This document shows positions 15,313 through 23,660 of a stretch of 44,247 bases of DNA, one piece after another. This DNA comes from JBBQDZ01 sp038237515 (GTDB taxonomy: Bacteria > Actinomycetota > Thermoleophilia > Gaiellales > Gaiellaceae). The notes below the pieces were generated by a model. It searched no databases. It was not told the origin of the DNA and was given only the letters and a program-made list of their open reading frames with translations. The position numbers and the translations under genes were made by a program. Within the stretch, counting starts at the first letter, position 1. The number at the start of each line of letters is the position of its first letter. The stretch covers positions 1 through 44,247 of the forward strand of contig JBBRYP010000029.1 in assembly GCA_038237515.1 (NCBI GenBank), read 5' to 3'.

Positions 15313-17337
15313 TCAGTCGGAGTACACGGAGCCGAGCTGGCCGGCACGCTGGTGGAAGTACTGCTCGAAGACCTTCAGGGCGGCCGGCGCGGCGGCGGTG
15401 CCGCCGTGGCCGCCGTTCTCGATCAGCGAGCAGACGACGATCTCGGGCGCGTTCGCGGGACCGTAGCCGCAGAAGAGCGACTGGTCCTCGCTGTGGCCCG
15501 CCGGGTACCCCGGCAGCGGCACGATCTTCTCGGCCGTGCCCGTCTTGCCGGCGATCGGCACCTTGAAGGTCCCGAAGACCGCCGTGGCGGTTCCCTCCGT
15601 CGAGTGCGTCGCGTCGAGGAGCCCTTGGCGAACGACCGAGAGGATGTTGGGGTCCACCCCGCTCGACCGCGCGGGAGGCGTGAAGCGACGCAGGACCTTC
15701 GCGCCAACGTGACCGTTTCCGGGCACCTCGATGTCCTCGGCCACGTGGGGCGTGACGAGCTTGCCGGTCGCGATGAGCGCGTAGAAGCGGGCGAGTTGCA
15801 TGGGCGTCACGAGCAGGTCCTTCTGGCCGATCGCGAGCTGGATCGAGTCGCCCGGCTTCCAGAGACTGTCCTCCTGCCAGTGCAGCGGGTCGGTCTTCTT
15901 CGTGAACGTCTGCTGCCGCCACGCCGGCGTCGGCAGGAGGCCCGGGTTCTCCGGGCCGATGTCGATGCCGGTGCGCTGGCCGAAGCCGAACCGTCCCGCC
16001 CAGTTCTGGAGCGGGTGCCCGTAGGAGCTCGGGAGGCCGTAGATCTGGTACCCGAGTTGGTAGAAGTACGTGTCGCACGAGGCCGCGAGCGCCTCGGTCA
16101 TCGTCATCGGCTGATTGCGGTACGGGTCCCAGTTCTTGAAGGTCTGTCCGGCGCCGGTGGCGCCGTGGACGACGTACAGCGGCGTGCACTGGAGCGTCTG
16201 GTAGGGCGTGACGAGCTTCGTCTCCATCGCCGCGAGCGCCGTCACCGGCTTGAACGTGGAGCCGGCGGGATACGTGCCCTGGATCGCACGGTCGAGGCCG
16301 GGGTAGTTCGCCTTCTTCGCCGCCTCGAGATCGATGAGCGGCGCCACGGCCTTCGGGTCGACCCGCCCGACCCAGACACCCGGCCGGTAGGTCGGGTTCG
16401 AGGCGAGCGCGAGGACGGAGCCGTCGCGCGGGTCGAGCGCGACGATCGCGCCGCCGTTGGCGGCCCAGTGCCCGTCCTTCCGCGCCAGCTCGATCCCGTA
16501 CCGGATCGCCCGCTCCGCGGCGCGCTGGAGCGAGATGTCGATCGTCAGCCGGAGCGCGTAACCGGGCTGCGCGTCCTGGCGCTTGATGAAGCCCCCGCGC
16601 GGGCGGCCGAGCGAGTCGACGCTCAGCACCTGGATCCCGGTCTTCCCGCGGATCGACTGGTCGTAGGTCGCCTCCACGCCCGCCTGCCCGATCACGTCGT
16701 CGGGCTTGTACCCCTGCTTCCGGAGGTCTTTGAGCTGAACGGGAGAGATCCGCCCGTCGTAGCCGAGGAGTTGGGAGGCGAGCGCCTCGGACTTGTAGCG
16801 GCGCAGGTAGGTCTGGACGATCTTCACCCCGCGGAACTCGTCGCCGTGCTCGAGGATGTAGTCGACCTGCTCCTTGTGGACCGCGACCTGCAGAGTGATC
16901 GGCGTCAGCGGGTCCTGTGCGTGCTCCTTGATCTTCGCGAGGATCTCGCCGCGCGGGATGCGGAGAATGGCGGCGAGGCGCCTGACCTCCGTGTCGCGGC
17001 CCCGCTGCTTCGGCATGTCGTTCGGCCAGAGGAGTGCCTTGGTGCCGGCGACGTTCGTGACGAGGATGCGCCCGTTGCGGTCGAGAATCGGGCCGCGCGG
17101 CGCCTCCAGCGGGACGCTTCGCAGCTGGTTGTTCTGCGCCTGATGCAGGTACCGTGTCCCGGCGAGCACCTGGAGCGCCCAGAGCCGCAGGAAGAGGACG
17201 GCGAAGATCCCGAGCGCGAGCACGCCGAGGACCGCGACCCGCAGCCCCCGCTGCGGCGTGAATCGGTATGGCTCCTCGACCCGCGGATCCGGCGGGAGGA
17301 ACCGATCGGGATGGCCCCGCAGCCCGGTGCTAGCCAA
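15313..17337 (-). CDS. mrdA: Penicillin-binding protein 2 (class B transpeptidase)
   Basis: 674 residues from TTG at 17337, overlapping the mreD stop by eight bases. One N-terminal membrane anchor (about 33-55), a PBP dimer domain beginning APRGPILDRNGRIL, and a transpeptidase domain with S360-TFK (active serine), S420-CD (SxN equivalent) and K598-TG (AGKTGTAEK). It cross-links new peptidoglycan during elongation with RodA. An internal start such as the GTG at residue 20 cannot be excluded. Confidence 0.95.
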   Translation of the reverse strand: MASTGLRGHPDRFLPPDPRVEEPYRFTPQRGLRVAVLGVLALGIFAVLFLRLWALQVLAGTRYLHQAQNNQLRSVPLEAPRGPILDRNGRILVTNVAGTKALLWPNDMPKQRGRDTEVRRLAAILRIPRGEILAKIKEHAQDPLTPITLQVAVHKEQVDYILEHGDEFRGVKIVQTYLRRYKSEALASQLLGYDGRISPVQLKDLRKQGYKPDDVIGQAGVEATYDQSIRGKTGIQVLSVDSLGRPRGGFIKRQDAQPGYALRLTIDISLQRAAERAIRYGIELARKDGHWAANGGAIVALDPRDGSVLALASNPTYRPGVWVGRVDPKAVAPLIDLEAAKKANYPGLDRAIQGTYPAGSTFKPVTALAAMETKLVTPYQTLQCTPLYVVHGATGAGQTFKNWDPYRNQPMTMTEALAASCDTYFYQLGYQIYGLPSSYGHPLQNWAGRFGFGQRTGIDIGPENPGLLPTPAWRQQTFTKKTDPLHWQEDSLWKPGDSIQLAIGQKDLLVTPMQLARFYALIATGKLVTPHVAEDIEVPGNGHVGAKVLRRFTPPARSSGVDPNILSVVRQGLLDATHSTEGTATAVFGTFKVPIAGKTGTAEKIVPLPGYPAGHSEDQSLFCGYGPANAPEIVVCSLIENGGHGGTAAAPAALKVFEQYFHQRAGQLGSVYSD

Positions 17338-17869
17338 GCAGCCGCACGTCCTGCGCGCGCTCGAGCCGGGCCGGCTCGCTCCGCACAGCGCGGCGGACGA
17401 GCGCGTAGATCGGCACCGTGAGGACGAGGTTCAGGAGGATGGCCGGGAAGAGACCTTCGACGAGCACCCGCTTCGCGGGGGCGGGCTCGCCGAGCAGGAA
17501 GTGCAGCGCGAGCGTCCCCAACGCGTAGAGCGCGGTCGCAATCGCGATCGACACAAAGGGGGCGTGCAGGCGGTCGCGGCCCGTCGTCTCGCCGTACCGC
17601 CCGATCCAGTACCCGAGCAGGGTGAGCAGGAGCGAGGTCATGCCGAGAGTCCCGAGGTTCGCGGTATCGACGACGAGCCCGGCTGCGAAGCCCGCCAGCG
17701 CCCCGTTGATCGAGCCGCGGAAGAGCGCCACGCAGACGAGCGTCACGAGGAGGACGTCGGGCGACCCGCCGAGCAGGCCGATGCCCGAGAAGATCGACAC
17801 CTGGACGATCGCTGCTGCAAAGAGCAGCACCGTGCTCTTCGCCACGTCGAGTGCGCGAGCGGTGCTCAT
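17330..17869 (-). CDS. mreD: Rod shape-determining protein MreD
   Basis: 179 residues with five or six membrane helices (AKSTVLLFAAAIVQVSIFS, VLLVTLVCVALF, GFAAGLVVDTANLGTLG, ALYALGTLALHFLL, AILLNLVLTVPIYALV). The LVVDTANLGTLGMTSL segment fits the MreD 'GLxxDxxxxxxxG' pattern. ATG at 17869 overlaps the mreC stop by 4 bp (ATGA). Identified by weak sequence features plus strong context: mreB-mreC-X-pbp2-rodA. Confidence 0.88.
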   Translation of the reverse strand: MSTARALDVAKSTVLLFAAAIVQVSIFSGIGLLGGSPDVLLVTLVCVALFRGSINGALAGFAAGLVVDTANLGTLGMTSLLLTLLGYWIGRYGETTGRDRLHAPFVSIAIATALYALGTLALHFLLGEPAPAKRVLVEGLFPAILLNLVLTVPIYALVRRAVRSEPARLERAQDVRLLG

Positions 17870-18807
17870 CGTGGCCTCTTCCCCCCACCCCGCCTGACGA
17901 GCACGATCACGGACTCGAGATTGGAGAACTTCACGAAAGGCTCCACCTGCACCTGCTTGAAGATGTCCGTGTCGGTCTGACCGACGCTCGTGGCGACGCC
18001 CACCGGAATGCCCTTCGGGTAGATCGAGCTCAGGTCGCCGGAGCGCCAGCCGGCGGTGATGATCACGTCGCCACGGCTCACCACCTGGTCCTTCGAGACC
18101 CGGTCGAGCACGAGTGTCTGGCCGCCCTGGCCGTGCCGGATTAGCCCGTCGGCGTGGGTGCGCAGGTCGAGCGCGGAGACGGCGCCGTTCGAGTCGGTCA
18201 CGAGCGTCACCTGCGCGACGCTCCGCGCGACCTTCGTCACCTCGCCGGCGAGCCCGTCGGGCGTGACTACCGGATCGTGAATCCGGATGCCCGAGTCGGA
18301 GCCCGCCGCGACGACGACCTGCTGCTCGAAGTCGCTCGGCGCCCGGACGATCACGGCCGCGTTCACGGGCCGGAAGTCGGCGGGGAAGCTCGGCCCCTGC
18401 TCGTAGCGCAGGACCGCCTTCAGGTACGCGTTCGCCTCGAGGAGCGTCTTGTTCTGGATCTCCTGCTTGCGAAGCTCGTCGAGCTCGCGGCGGTAGCGCC
18501 TCGCGTCGGATTTCGCGCTCGTCAGGCCCCTCACCCAATGCGTGGCGTCACGAAAGGGCCGCGCGATCCGCTCGGCGCCCACCTCGAACGGGCGCAGGAT
18601 GCTCGCGCCCGTGCTCTGGACGCCGTGCAGGCCGCCGCCCGAGGACTCGCGGAAGTACACGGTGAGCAGCAGGAGCGACGCGACGACGAGCGCGCATGCG
18701 ATAGCGCGCCGCCGGAGGGCGGGGGTCAGGCGGGAGGGAGATGGCGCGGAGGGCGGCCGCGAGACCGACCCCAGGACCGCCAACCTGGCGGAGCGGTTGC
18801 GAGGCAC
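17866..18807 (-). CDS. mreC: Rod shape-determining protein MreC
   Basis: 313 residues from GTG. One membrane helix (about 35-52) is followed by a coiled coil (about 95-130: SDARRYRRELDELRKQEIQNKTLLEAN) and the periplasmic beta domain with VIVRAPSDFEQQVVVAAGSDSGI, VVTPDGLAGEV and GDVIITAGW. MreC links MreB filaments to PBP2/RodA. The Arg/Pro-rich N-tail of 34 residues is longer than usual. Separated from mreB by 297 bases containing a GC hairpin and a MITE. Confidence 0.92.
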   Translation of the reverse strand: MPRNRSARLAVLGSVSRPPSAPSPSRLTPALRRRAIACALVVASLLLLTVYFRESSGGGLHGVQSTGASILRPFEVGAERIARPFRDATHWVRGLTSAKSDARRYRRELDELRKQEIQNKTLLEANAYLKAVLRYEQGPSFPADFRPVNAAVIVRAPSDFEQQVVVAAGSDSGIRIHDPVVTPDGLAGEVTKVARSVAQVTLVTDSNGAVSALDLRTHADGLIRHGQGGQTLVLDRVSKDQVVSRGDVIITAGWRSGDLSSIYPKGIPVGVATSVGQTDTDIFKQVQVEPFVKFSNLESVIVLVRRGGGKRPR

Positions 18808-18860
18808 GGAGCGGTTCAGTGTAGCGGCCTCGTCCGCCGGCTCCCACGCACAAGAGGCAG

Positions 18861-18887
18861 CGGCGGCTCCGTCGGGCGGAGCCGCCG
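18861..18887 (-). terminator. Strong GC hairpin between mreB and mreC
   Basis: CGGCGGCTCCG / CGGAGCCGCCG, a perfect 11-bp stem with a 5-base TCGGG loop. There is no T-tract, so intrinsic termination is uncertain; it may instead be a processing or stabilising structure in the mreB-mreC spacer. Confidence 0.4.
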
Positions 18888-18944
18888 CGAACCACGGAGG
18901 CGTCTAGCGCCCGGCCCCGGAGCGCTGCGAGTACGTCCGGCTAA

Positions 18945-19104
18945 GGGCCTGTCCGGAAAGTGGCCACGGTGGATGACACGCGGCACGCGTCTCGAGGCAA
19001 GGACGCAGGGAGCGTCGATATGCAGGCATATCTGCGCGACGAGGACACCGCCTCGAGGCGCGTGACCCCTGTCAGGCGCCCTGGTTCACTTTTTGGACAG
19101 GCCC
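18945..19104. mobile_element. Foldback MITE, copy 2, abutting the mreB stop codon
   Basis: 160 bp. Ends GGGCCTGTCCGGAAAGTG and (reversed) GGGCCTGTCCAAAAAGTG. Flanked by perfect 4-bp duplications CTAA (18941-18944 and 19105-19108). The right duplication contains CTA, the complement of the mreB TAG stop, so the element landed exactly on the stop codon and the duplication preserved it. Internal blocks CACGCGTCTCGAGGC and GCCTCGAGGCGCGTG are inverted, so the whole element can fold on itself. Confidence 0.88.
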
Positions 19105-20157
<1,053 letters not shown>

Positions 20158-20180
20158 GAAGAGCGAGTCTACCCGCCGCC

Positions 20181-20209
20181 TGTGGAAAATCCTGCTAAGG
20201 CGGTAGAAT
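20181..20209 (+). promoter_or_regulatory. Predicted promoter of a second leaderless mRNA
   Basis: TGTGGA (20181-20186), 17-base spacer, TAGAAT (20204-20209), then GTG at 20216, six bases further. As at 8659-8695, the start codon coincides with the expected transcription start and no Shine-Dalgarno sequence is present. Prediction only. Confidence 0.45.
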
Positions 20210-20215
20210 TCGGGC

Positions 20216-20677
20216 GTGAGGCGTCTGGCGGCCCTCCTCATCGGGCTCGCGGCTCTGGTCGAGGCGGGAGCGGCCGCGGCGGCGGTCGCACCCGTATTCG
20301 AGCGGGCGGACGCGCGGCGTGGCGATCGGGTTCGGATCGACTGCGGCTACGTCGGCGAGACGAAGGGGGCGGTCGTCCTCTACCTCGTGCGCCTCGCGGA
20401 CGTGCCGCGGCTCTTCCGGGTGCCGTACTCCGGGCTGATCGAGCCGGATTCGGGACCGCCGCCGCGCGATCCGCGGCTGCGTCTCCTCGGCACGTGCGCG
20501 ACCGGCGACCCGAACGGCGGCGGCCAGCTGGTCTTCCGCGTTCCGGTCTCCGCGCGGACAGGGCGGTACACGACGGTCGTCTGGTGCAAGACCTGCCGTT
20601 CCGGCGGCGACCACTGGTTCATGGCGGCGCCGAACTACGTGGCGAATCGGCGCGCCGTGCTGCGAGTTCGAGCCTAG
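20216..20677 (+). CDS. Secreted protein of unknown function
   Basis: 153 residues. A signal peptide (hydrophobic 4-22, AAAAAV cleavage region) precedes a compact beta-rich domain with three or four cysteines in mature positions (DCGYVGETKGAVVLYLV, LLGTCATGDPNGGG, VVWCKTCRSGGDHW). No family recognised. Divergent from mreB with a 58-base gap, convergent with maf. Starts with GTG and lacks a ribosome-binding site; likely leaderless. Confidence 0.7.
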   Translation: MRRLAALLIGLAALVEAGAAAAAVAPVFERADARRGDRVRIDCGYVGETKGAVVLYLVRLADVPRLFRVPYSGLIEPDSGPPPRDPRLRLLGTCATGDPNGGGQLVFRVPVSARTGRYTTVVWCKTCRSGGDHWFMAAPNYVANRRAVLRVRA

Positions 20678-20699
20678 GAATCAGAGGGACCGCGCCGCG

Positions 20700-21266
20700 C
20701 TAGCCGAATCCGTAGACGCCGGGGAAGCGTTGCGCGAGCAGCCGAACGAGCAGCGCCGCCGGCAGGCCGACGACGTTCAGGTAGTCCCCGTCGATGCGCT
20801 CGACCAGGGCGGCGCCGCGGCCCTGGATGGCGTAGGCGCCTGCCCGCCCCTCCCACTCGGCACTCGCGAGGTAGCCGGCGAGGTCGCGCGGCGTCAGCGG
20901 CCGGAAGGTTACGCGCGTCACCGCCCGCTCGAGCTCCTCCCACGACGGCGTCCGCAGGCACAGGCCAGAGACCACTTGGTGGGTTCGGCCCGACAGCCGC
21001 TCGAGCATCTCCTCCGCTTCGGCCGATCCGTCGGCCTTGCCGAGGGCCTGGCCGTCGCACACGACAATCGTGTCCACACCCAGCACCGGACGCTGGCCCC
21101 CGTCTACCGAGCGCGCCTTCCCCGCCGCATGCTCGACCGGGTCGCCGCCATGCTCCTCGTACCGAGGCGCGACGCGCTCGAACGGAACGCCGAGCTGCTC
21201 GAGGATCGCGCGCCGCTGTGGCGAGGTGGAGGCGAGGAGGAGCGGCGGCGCCGGCGGTGCGCTCAC
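20700..21266 (-). CDS. maf: Maf-like nucleotide pyrophosphatase
   Basis: 188 residues from GTG at 21266, which overlaps the HIT gene stop by 4 bp (GTGA). Maf/HAM1-type motifs: LLLASTSPQRRAILEQLGV at the N-terminus, the E/K-containing GKARSV, VLGVDTIVVCDGQALGKA, and YAIQGRGAALVERIDGDYLNVVGLP near the C-terminus. Maf enzymes hydrolyse modified or canonical NTPs to NMP and PPi. Last gene of a minus-strand group with the HIT protein and methyltransferase. Confidence 0.93.
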   Translation of the reverse strand: MSAPPAPPLLLASTSPQRRAILEQLGVPFERVAPRYEEHGGDPVEHAAGKARSVDGGQRPVLGVDTIVVCDGQALGKADGSAEAEEMLERLSGRTHQVVSGLCLRTPSWEELERAVTRVTFRPLTPRDLAGYLASAEWEGRAGAYAIQGRGAALVERIDGDYLNVVGLPAALLVRLLAQRFPGVYGFG

Positions 21267-21745
21267 TCGAGCGCGGCCCGCAGCCGCTCGACCTCGGTCG
21301 GTGACTGCGCGACAGGTTCGAGGCGGGTGTCGATCGGGCCGCCGACGAAGCGGTCGCCGCGCCGTCGAGGGTAGGCGTACGCGTGGAGATGCGGCAGTGA
21401 GTTTCCGTGGATCTCGTAGTTGAGCTTGATCGGACGAAGAAGCCGCGCGAGCCGCTCCCCGGCGAAGCACACGTCCTCCCAGAACGCAGCTCGATCCTCC
21501 GCCGGGAGCTCGAACGGCTCCAGGACGTGTTTGCGGGCGACGACGCACACATAGCCCTCGATCGGAACACGGTCGCCGGAGGTGATCCAGCTCGCCGGAC
21601 GCTCCACCAGCACCCCCAGGGGCCGGCCGCGCGCGCAGATCGGGCAGCCTTCCGGCGTCCCCAGAAGCTTCCATTGAGCCGGCTCGTCCCAGATCGTGCC
21701 GCCGATCGCCTGCGACGGCCCCTCGTCCCAGATGCCGTCGTTCAC
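21263..21745 (-). CDS. HIT-family protein with altered triad (HxHxY)
   Basis: 160 residues from GTG at 21745, overlapping the methyltransferase stop (GTGA). HIT nucleotide hydrolase/transferase fold: N-terminal CPIC (C34/C37), GYVCVVARKHVLEPFEL, and LNYEIHGNSLPHLHAYAYPR. The usual HxHxHxx triad reads H119-L-H121-A-Y123: the presumed nucleophilic second His is kept but the third is Tyr. Some GalT-like relatives replace this His by Gln. Activity is therefore uncertain. Substrates of the family are dinucleotides and nucleoside phosphoramidates. Confidence 0.85.
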   Translation of the reverse strand: MNDGIWDEGPSQAIGGTIWDEPAQWKLLGTPEGCPICARGRPLGVLVERPASWITSGDRVPIEGYVCVVARKHVLEPFELPAEDRAAFWEDVCFAGERLARLLRPIKLNYEIHGNSLPHLHAYAYPRRRGDRFVGGPIDTRLEPVAQSPTEVERLRAALE

Positions 21746-22515
21746 GTCCGCTTCCGCGCCTCCCAGATCTCCTCCGCGGGCCAGCGTTGCGCCCACTCCG
21801 CCTTCACGTAGTCGTAGTACGGATGGTCCCGTGCCTCCGGCGGCGCCTGGAGCTCGTGCAGCGCCTCGATCTCGAAGCCGGTCTCCCGGAGCAGCCTGAT
21901 CCACTCGCCGTGGCCCAGGTGGAACTCGACTCCTCCCTCGCGCCACTCGAATCGGTGCATCCCGAACTGCGGCCGCTGAAGGCACTCCTGCGCGGGAGCC
22001 TCCTCGTCGGGGGAACAGAGGATCACCAGGGTCGAGTTGCGCAGGAAGACAAGGCGCCCGCCGGGCCGCAGCAGCCGCGCCGCCTCGGGCACCCAGCGGT
22101 ACGGGTCGACCCAGATCGAGGCGCCGTACTCGGAGAGCGCGAGGTCGTAGCTCGCTCCCGCGAGTCCCGTCTCGCCCGCGTCCGCCTCCACGAGCGGGAA
22201 CTCGAGGCCCGTCTGGCGCATGCACGTCCGCGCACTCTCGAGCTGGGCCGGCGTGACGTCGACGCCGACGGGCCGCGCGCCGCGGCGCGCGAGCCAGGCG
22301 GAGAAGTACGCCGTGCCGCATCCGAGCTCGACCACGTCCAGCCCCGCAACGTCGCCGAGAATCCCGATCTCGCTCTCCGCGATGCCCCAGATGCCCCACC
22401 GAATCTCCTCCTGCGCCCACTTCGCGGGTGCGCGTGCGCCGGTGTAGGTTGCGTTCGACTCGGTCCAGACCCGGCGGTTCTCGACCGCGTCGGCGCGCGG
22501 GTCAGCCGGAGCCAT
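21742..22515 (-). CDS. Class I SAM-dependent methyltransferase
   Basis: 257 residues. Motif I VVELGCGTAYFSAWLA (about 61-76), motif II VGVDVTPAQLESAR, a post-motif ASYDLALSEYGASIWVDPY, and motif III RLLRPGGRLVFLRNS mark a Methyltransf_11-type Rossmann fold. The C-terminal 80 residues (HRFEWREGGVEFHLGHGEWIRLL) resemble small-molecule methyltransferases of actinobacteria; substrate unknown. Overlaps ndk by 14 bp upstream and the HIT gene by 4 bp downstream. Confidence 0.88.
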   Translation of the reverse strand: MAPADPRADAVENRRVWTESNATYTGARAPAKWAQEEIRWGIWGIAESEIGILGDVAGLDVVELGCGTAYFSAWLARRGARPVGVDVTPAQLESARTCMRQTGLEFPLVEADAGETGLAGASYDLALSEYGASIWVDPYRWVPEAARLLRPGGRLVFLRNSTLVILCSPDEEAPAQECLQRPQFGMHRFEWREGGVEFHLGHGEWIRLLRETGFEIEALHELQAPPEARDHPYYDYVKAEWAQRWPAEEIWEARKRT

Positions 22516-22918
22516 CCGGGAACCACAGCGCGATCTCGCGGGCCGCCGACTCGGGCGAGTCGGAGCCGTGCACCAGGTTGTCGGGCATGCTCAGCGCCAG
22601 GTCGCCGCGGATCGTGCCGGGCGCCGCGCCCGCGGGGTTCGTGGTACCCATCGTCGTGCGGGCGACTGCGATTGCTCCCTCACCCTCGAGCACGACCGCG
22701 AGCGTGGGAGCTGAGGTGATGAACTCGACGAGCTCGCCGAAGAACGGCTTCGCGCGATGCTCGTCGTAGTGGCGCTCGGCGAGCGCCCGGTCGACCTGGA
22801 GCAGGCGGGCCTCGCGGAGGACGAGGCCGCGGCGCTCGAAGCGGCCGACGATCTCGCCCGCGAGGAACCGCCGCACGGCGTCCGGCTTGACGAGGACGAG
22901 GGTGCGCTCCGCGGCCAC
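22502..22918 (-). CDS. ndk: Nucleoside diphosphate kinase
   Basis: 138 residues from GTG, full length. RTLVLVKPDAVRR opens the fold; the phosphorylated H117 lies in NLVHGSDSPESA. It balances NTP pools using ATP. FITSAPTLAVVLEGEGAI and TTMGTTNPAGAAPGTIRGD are characteristic. The 3' end runs into the methyltransferase gene. Confidence 0.97.
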   Translation of the reverse strand: MAAERTLVLVKPDAVRRFLAGEIVGRFERRGLVLREARLLQVDRALAERHYDEHRAKPFFGELVEFITSAPTLAVVLEGEGAIAVARTTMGTTNPAGAAPGTIRGDLALSMPDNLVHGSDSPESAAREIALWFPDGSG

Positions 22919-22929
22919 GGCGGCGGAGT

Positions 22930-23550
22930 CTAGAGCGGCGTCTCGGTCTCGGAGGTCAGCTCTGCCGCGGGCGCCTCGAGCTCCGCCTCGGCCCGCGCCC
23001 GGCGCAGCCTGCGTCGCCGCGGCGGCTCGAAGGCGTCGAAGGCCAGTGGCGAGGGGCGCTCGATCGACGTCTCGCAGTACGGGCACACCTGCCAGAGCGC
23101 GTCGAGCGGCGCCTTGCACCCGGCGCATGCCTGCTTCAGCTTTGTCGTGCAGACAGGGCAGACGAGGAACGACTGGTCGACCTCCGCACGGCAGACCGGG
23201 CAGTGGAGGTCGCGCTGCGAGAGCCGCTCCTCCATCGCCTTGATCTCGAGCTCGCGCTCCCGAACGTCCTCGAGGTATTCGGGCGGCCGGAAGAGCATGT
23301 ACACGAGCGGCCCGACGAAGGGTGGCACCAGCCCGAGAATGGTCGCCATCGCGACGAGCCACGGATCCTCGATGCGCCGTCTGGCGTCCTTGAAGACCCA
23401 GAAGGCGGTCGCGAGCCAGAAGATGACGAGGAAGAATGCCCCGAGCGTCCAGATCAGCCGCCACGTGGAGGAGTGGAAGAACCTGTGGACGCCGTCGAAC
23501 AGACCCTTGTCCTTGGTGGCCGCGAGAAGCGTCAAGACCGTTGCGGTCAT
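22930..23550 (-). CDS. Membrane protein with double zinc-ribbon domain
   Basis: 206 residues. Two N-terminal membrane helices (about 31-53, 64-88), a charged helix (ERELEIKAMEERL), then two zinc ribbons made of CPVC, CPVC, CAGC and CPYC (about 117-158), and a basic/acidic disordered tail. This layout resembles DZR-containing membrane proteins of unknown role. ATG at 23550 overlaps the stop of the 37-residue peptide gene (ATGA), so the two are translationally coupled and perhaps partners. Confidence 0.75.
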   Translation of the reverse strand: MTATVLTLLAATKDKGLFDGVHRFFHSSTWRLIWTLGAFFLVIFWLATAFWVFKDARRRIEDPWLVAMATILGLVPPFVGPLVYMLFRPPEYLEDVRERELEIKAMEERLSQRDLHCPVCRAEVDQSFLVCPVCTTKLKQACAGCKAPLDALWQVCPYCETSIERPSPLAFDAFEPPRRRRLRRARAEAELEAPAAELTSETETPL

Positions 23551-23660
23551 AGCAGCAGCTTTCCGATCATGTAGCCGGCGGCGAAAGCGAGTCCCACGAA
23601 CGTCACGACAACGAGTGCGGCAAACGCGAAGACGCTCAGCCGCTCACCAAGGTTCTGCAT
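23547..23660 (-). CDS. 37-residue single-pass membrane peptide
   Basis: A short frame on the minus strand starts MQNLGERLSVFAFAALVVVT and ends GYMIGKLLL. One hydrophobic helix (about 9-36) spans nearly the whole peptide. ATG at 23660 lies inside the 3' end of folC, preceded by GGAGG about 12 bases upstream; the TGA overlaps the zinc-ribbon gene start by 4 bp. Coupling on both sides supports a real gene, probably a small subunit of the neighbouring membrane protein (inference). Confidence 0.6.
   Translation of the reverse strand: MQNLGERLSVFAFAALVVVTFVGLAFAAGYMIGKLLL

Noticed and set aside
14103..15347. RodA start at 15347
   Set aside because: Would overlap PBP2 by 35 bases with an unrelated N-terminal extension; GTG at 15299 fits the spacing better.
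15262..17421. 719-codon plus-strand open frame across rodA-mrdA-mreD
   Set aside because: Shadow of well-identified minus-strand genes in a high-GC genome; no family features and no ribosome-binding site.
20700..21674. Longer Maf frame starting at 21674
   Set aside because: The extra 136 residues overlap the HIT gene and are not Maf-like; the GTG at 21266 fits homology and the 4-bp overlap.
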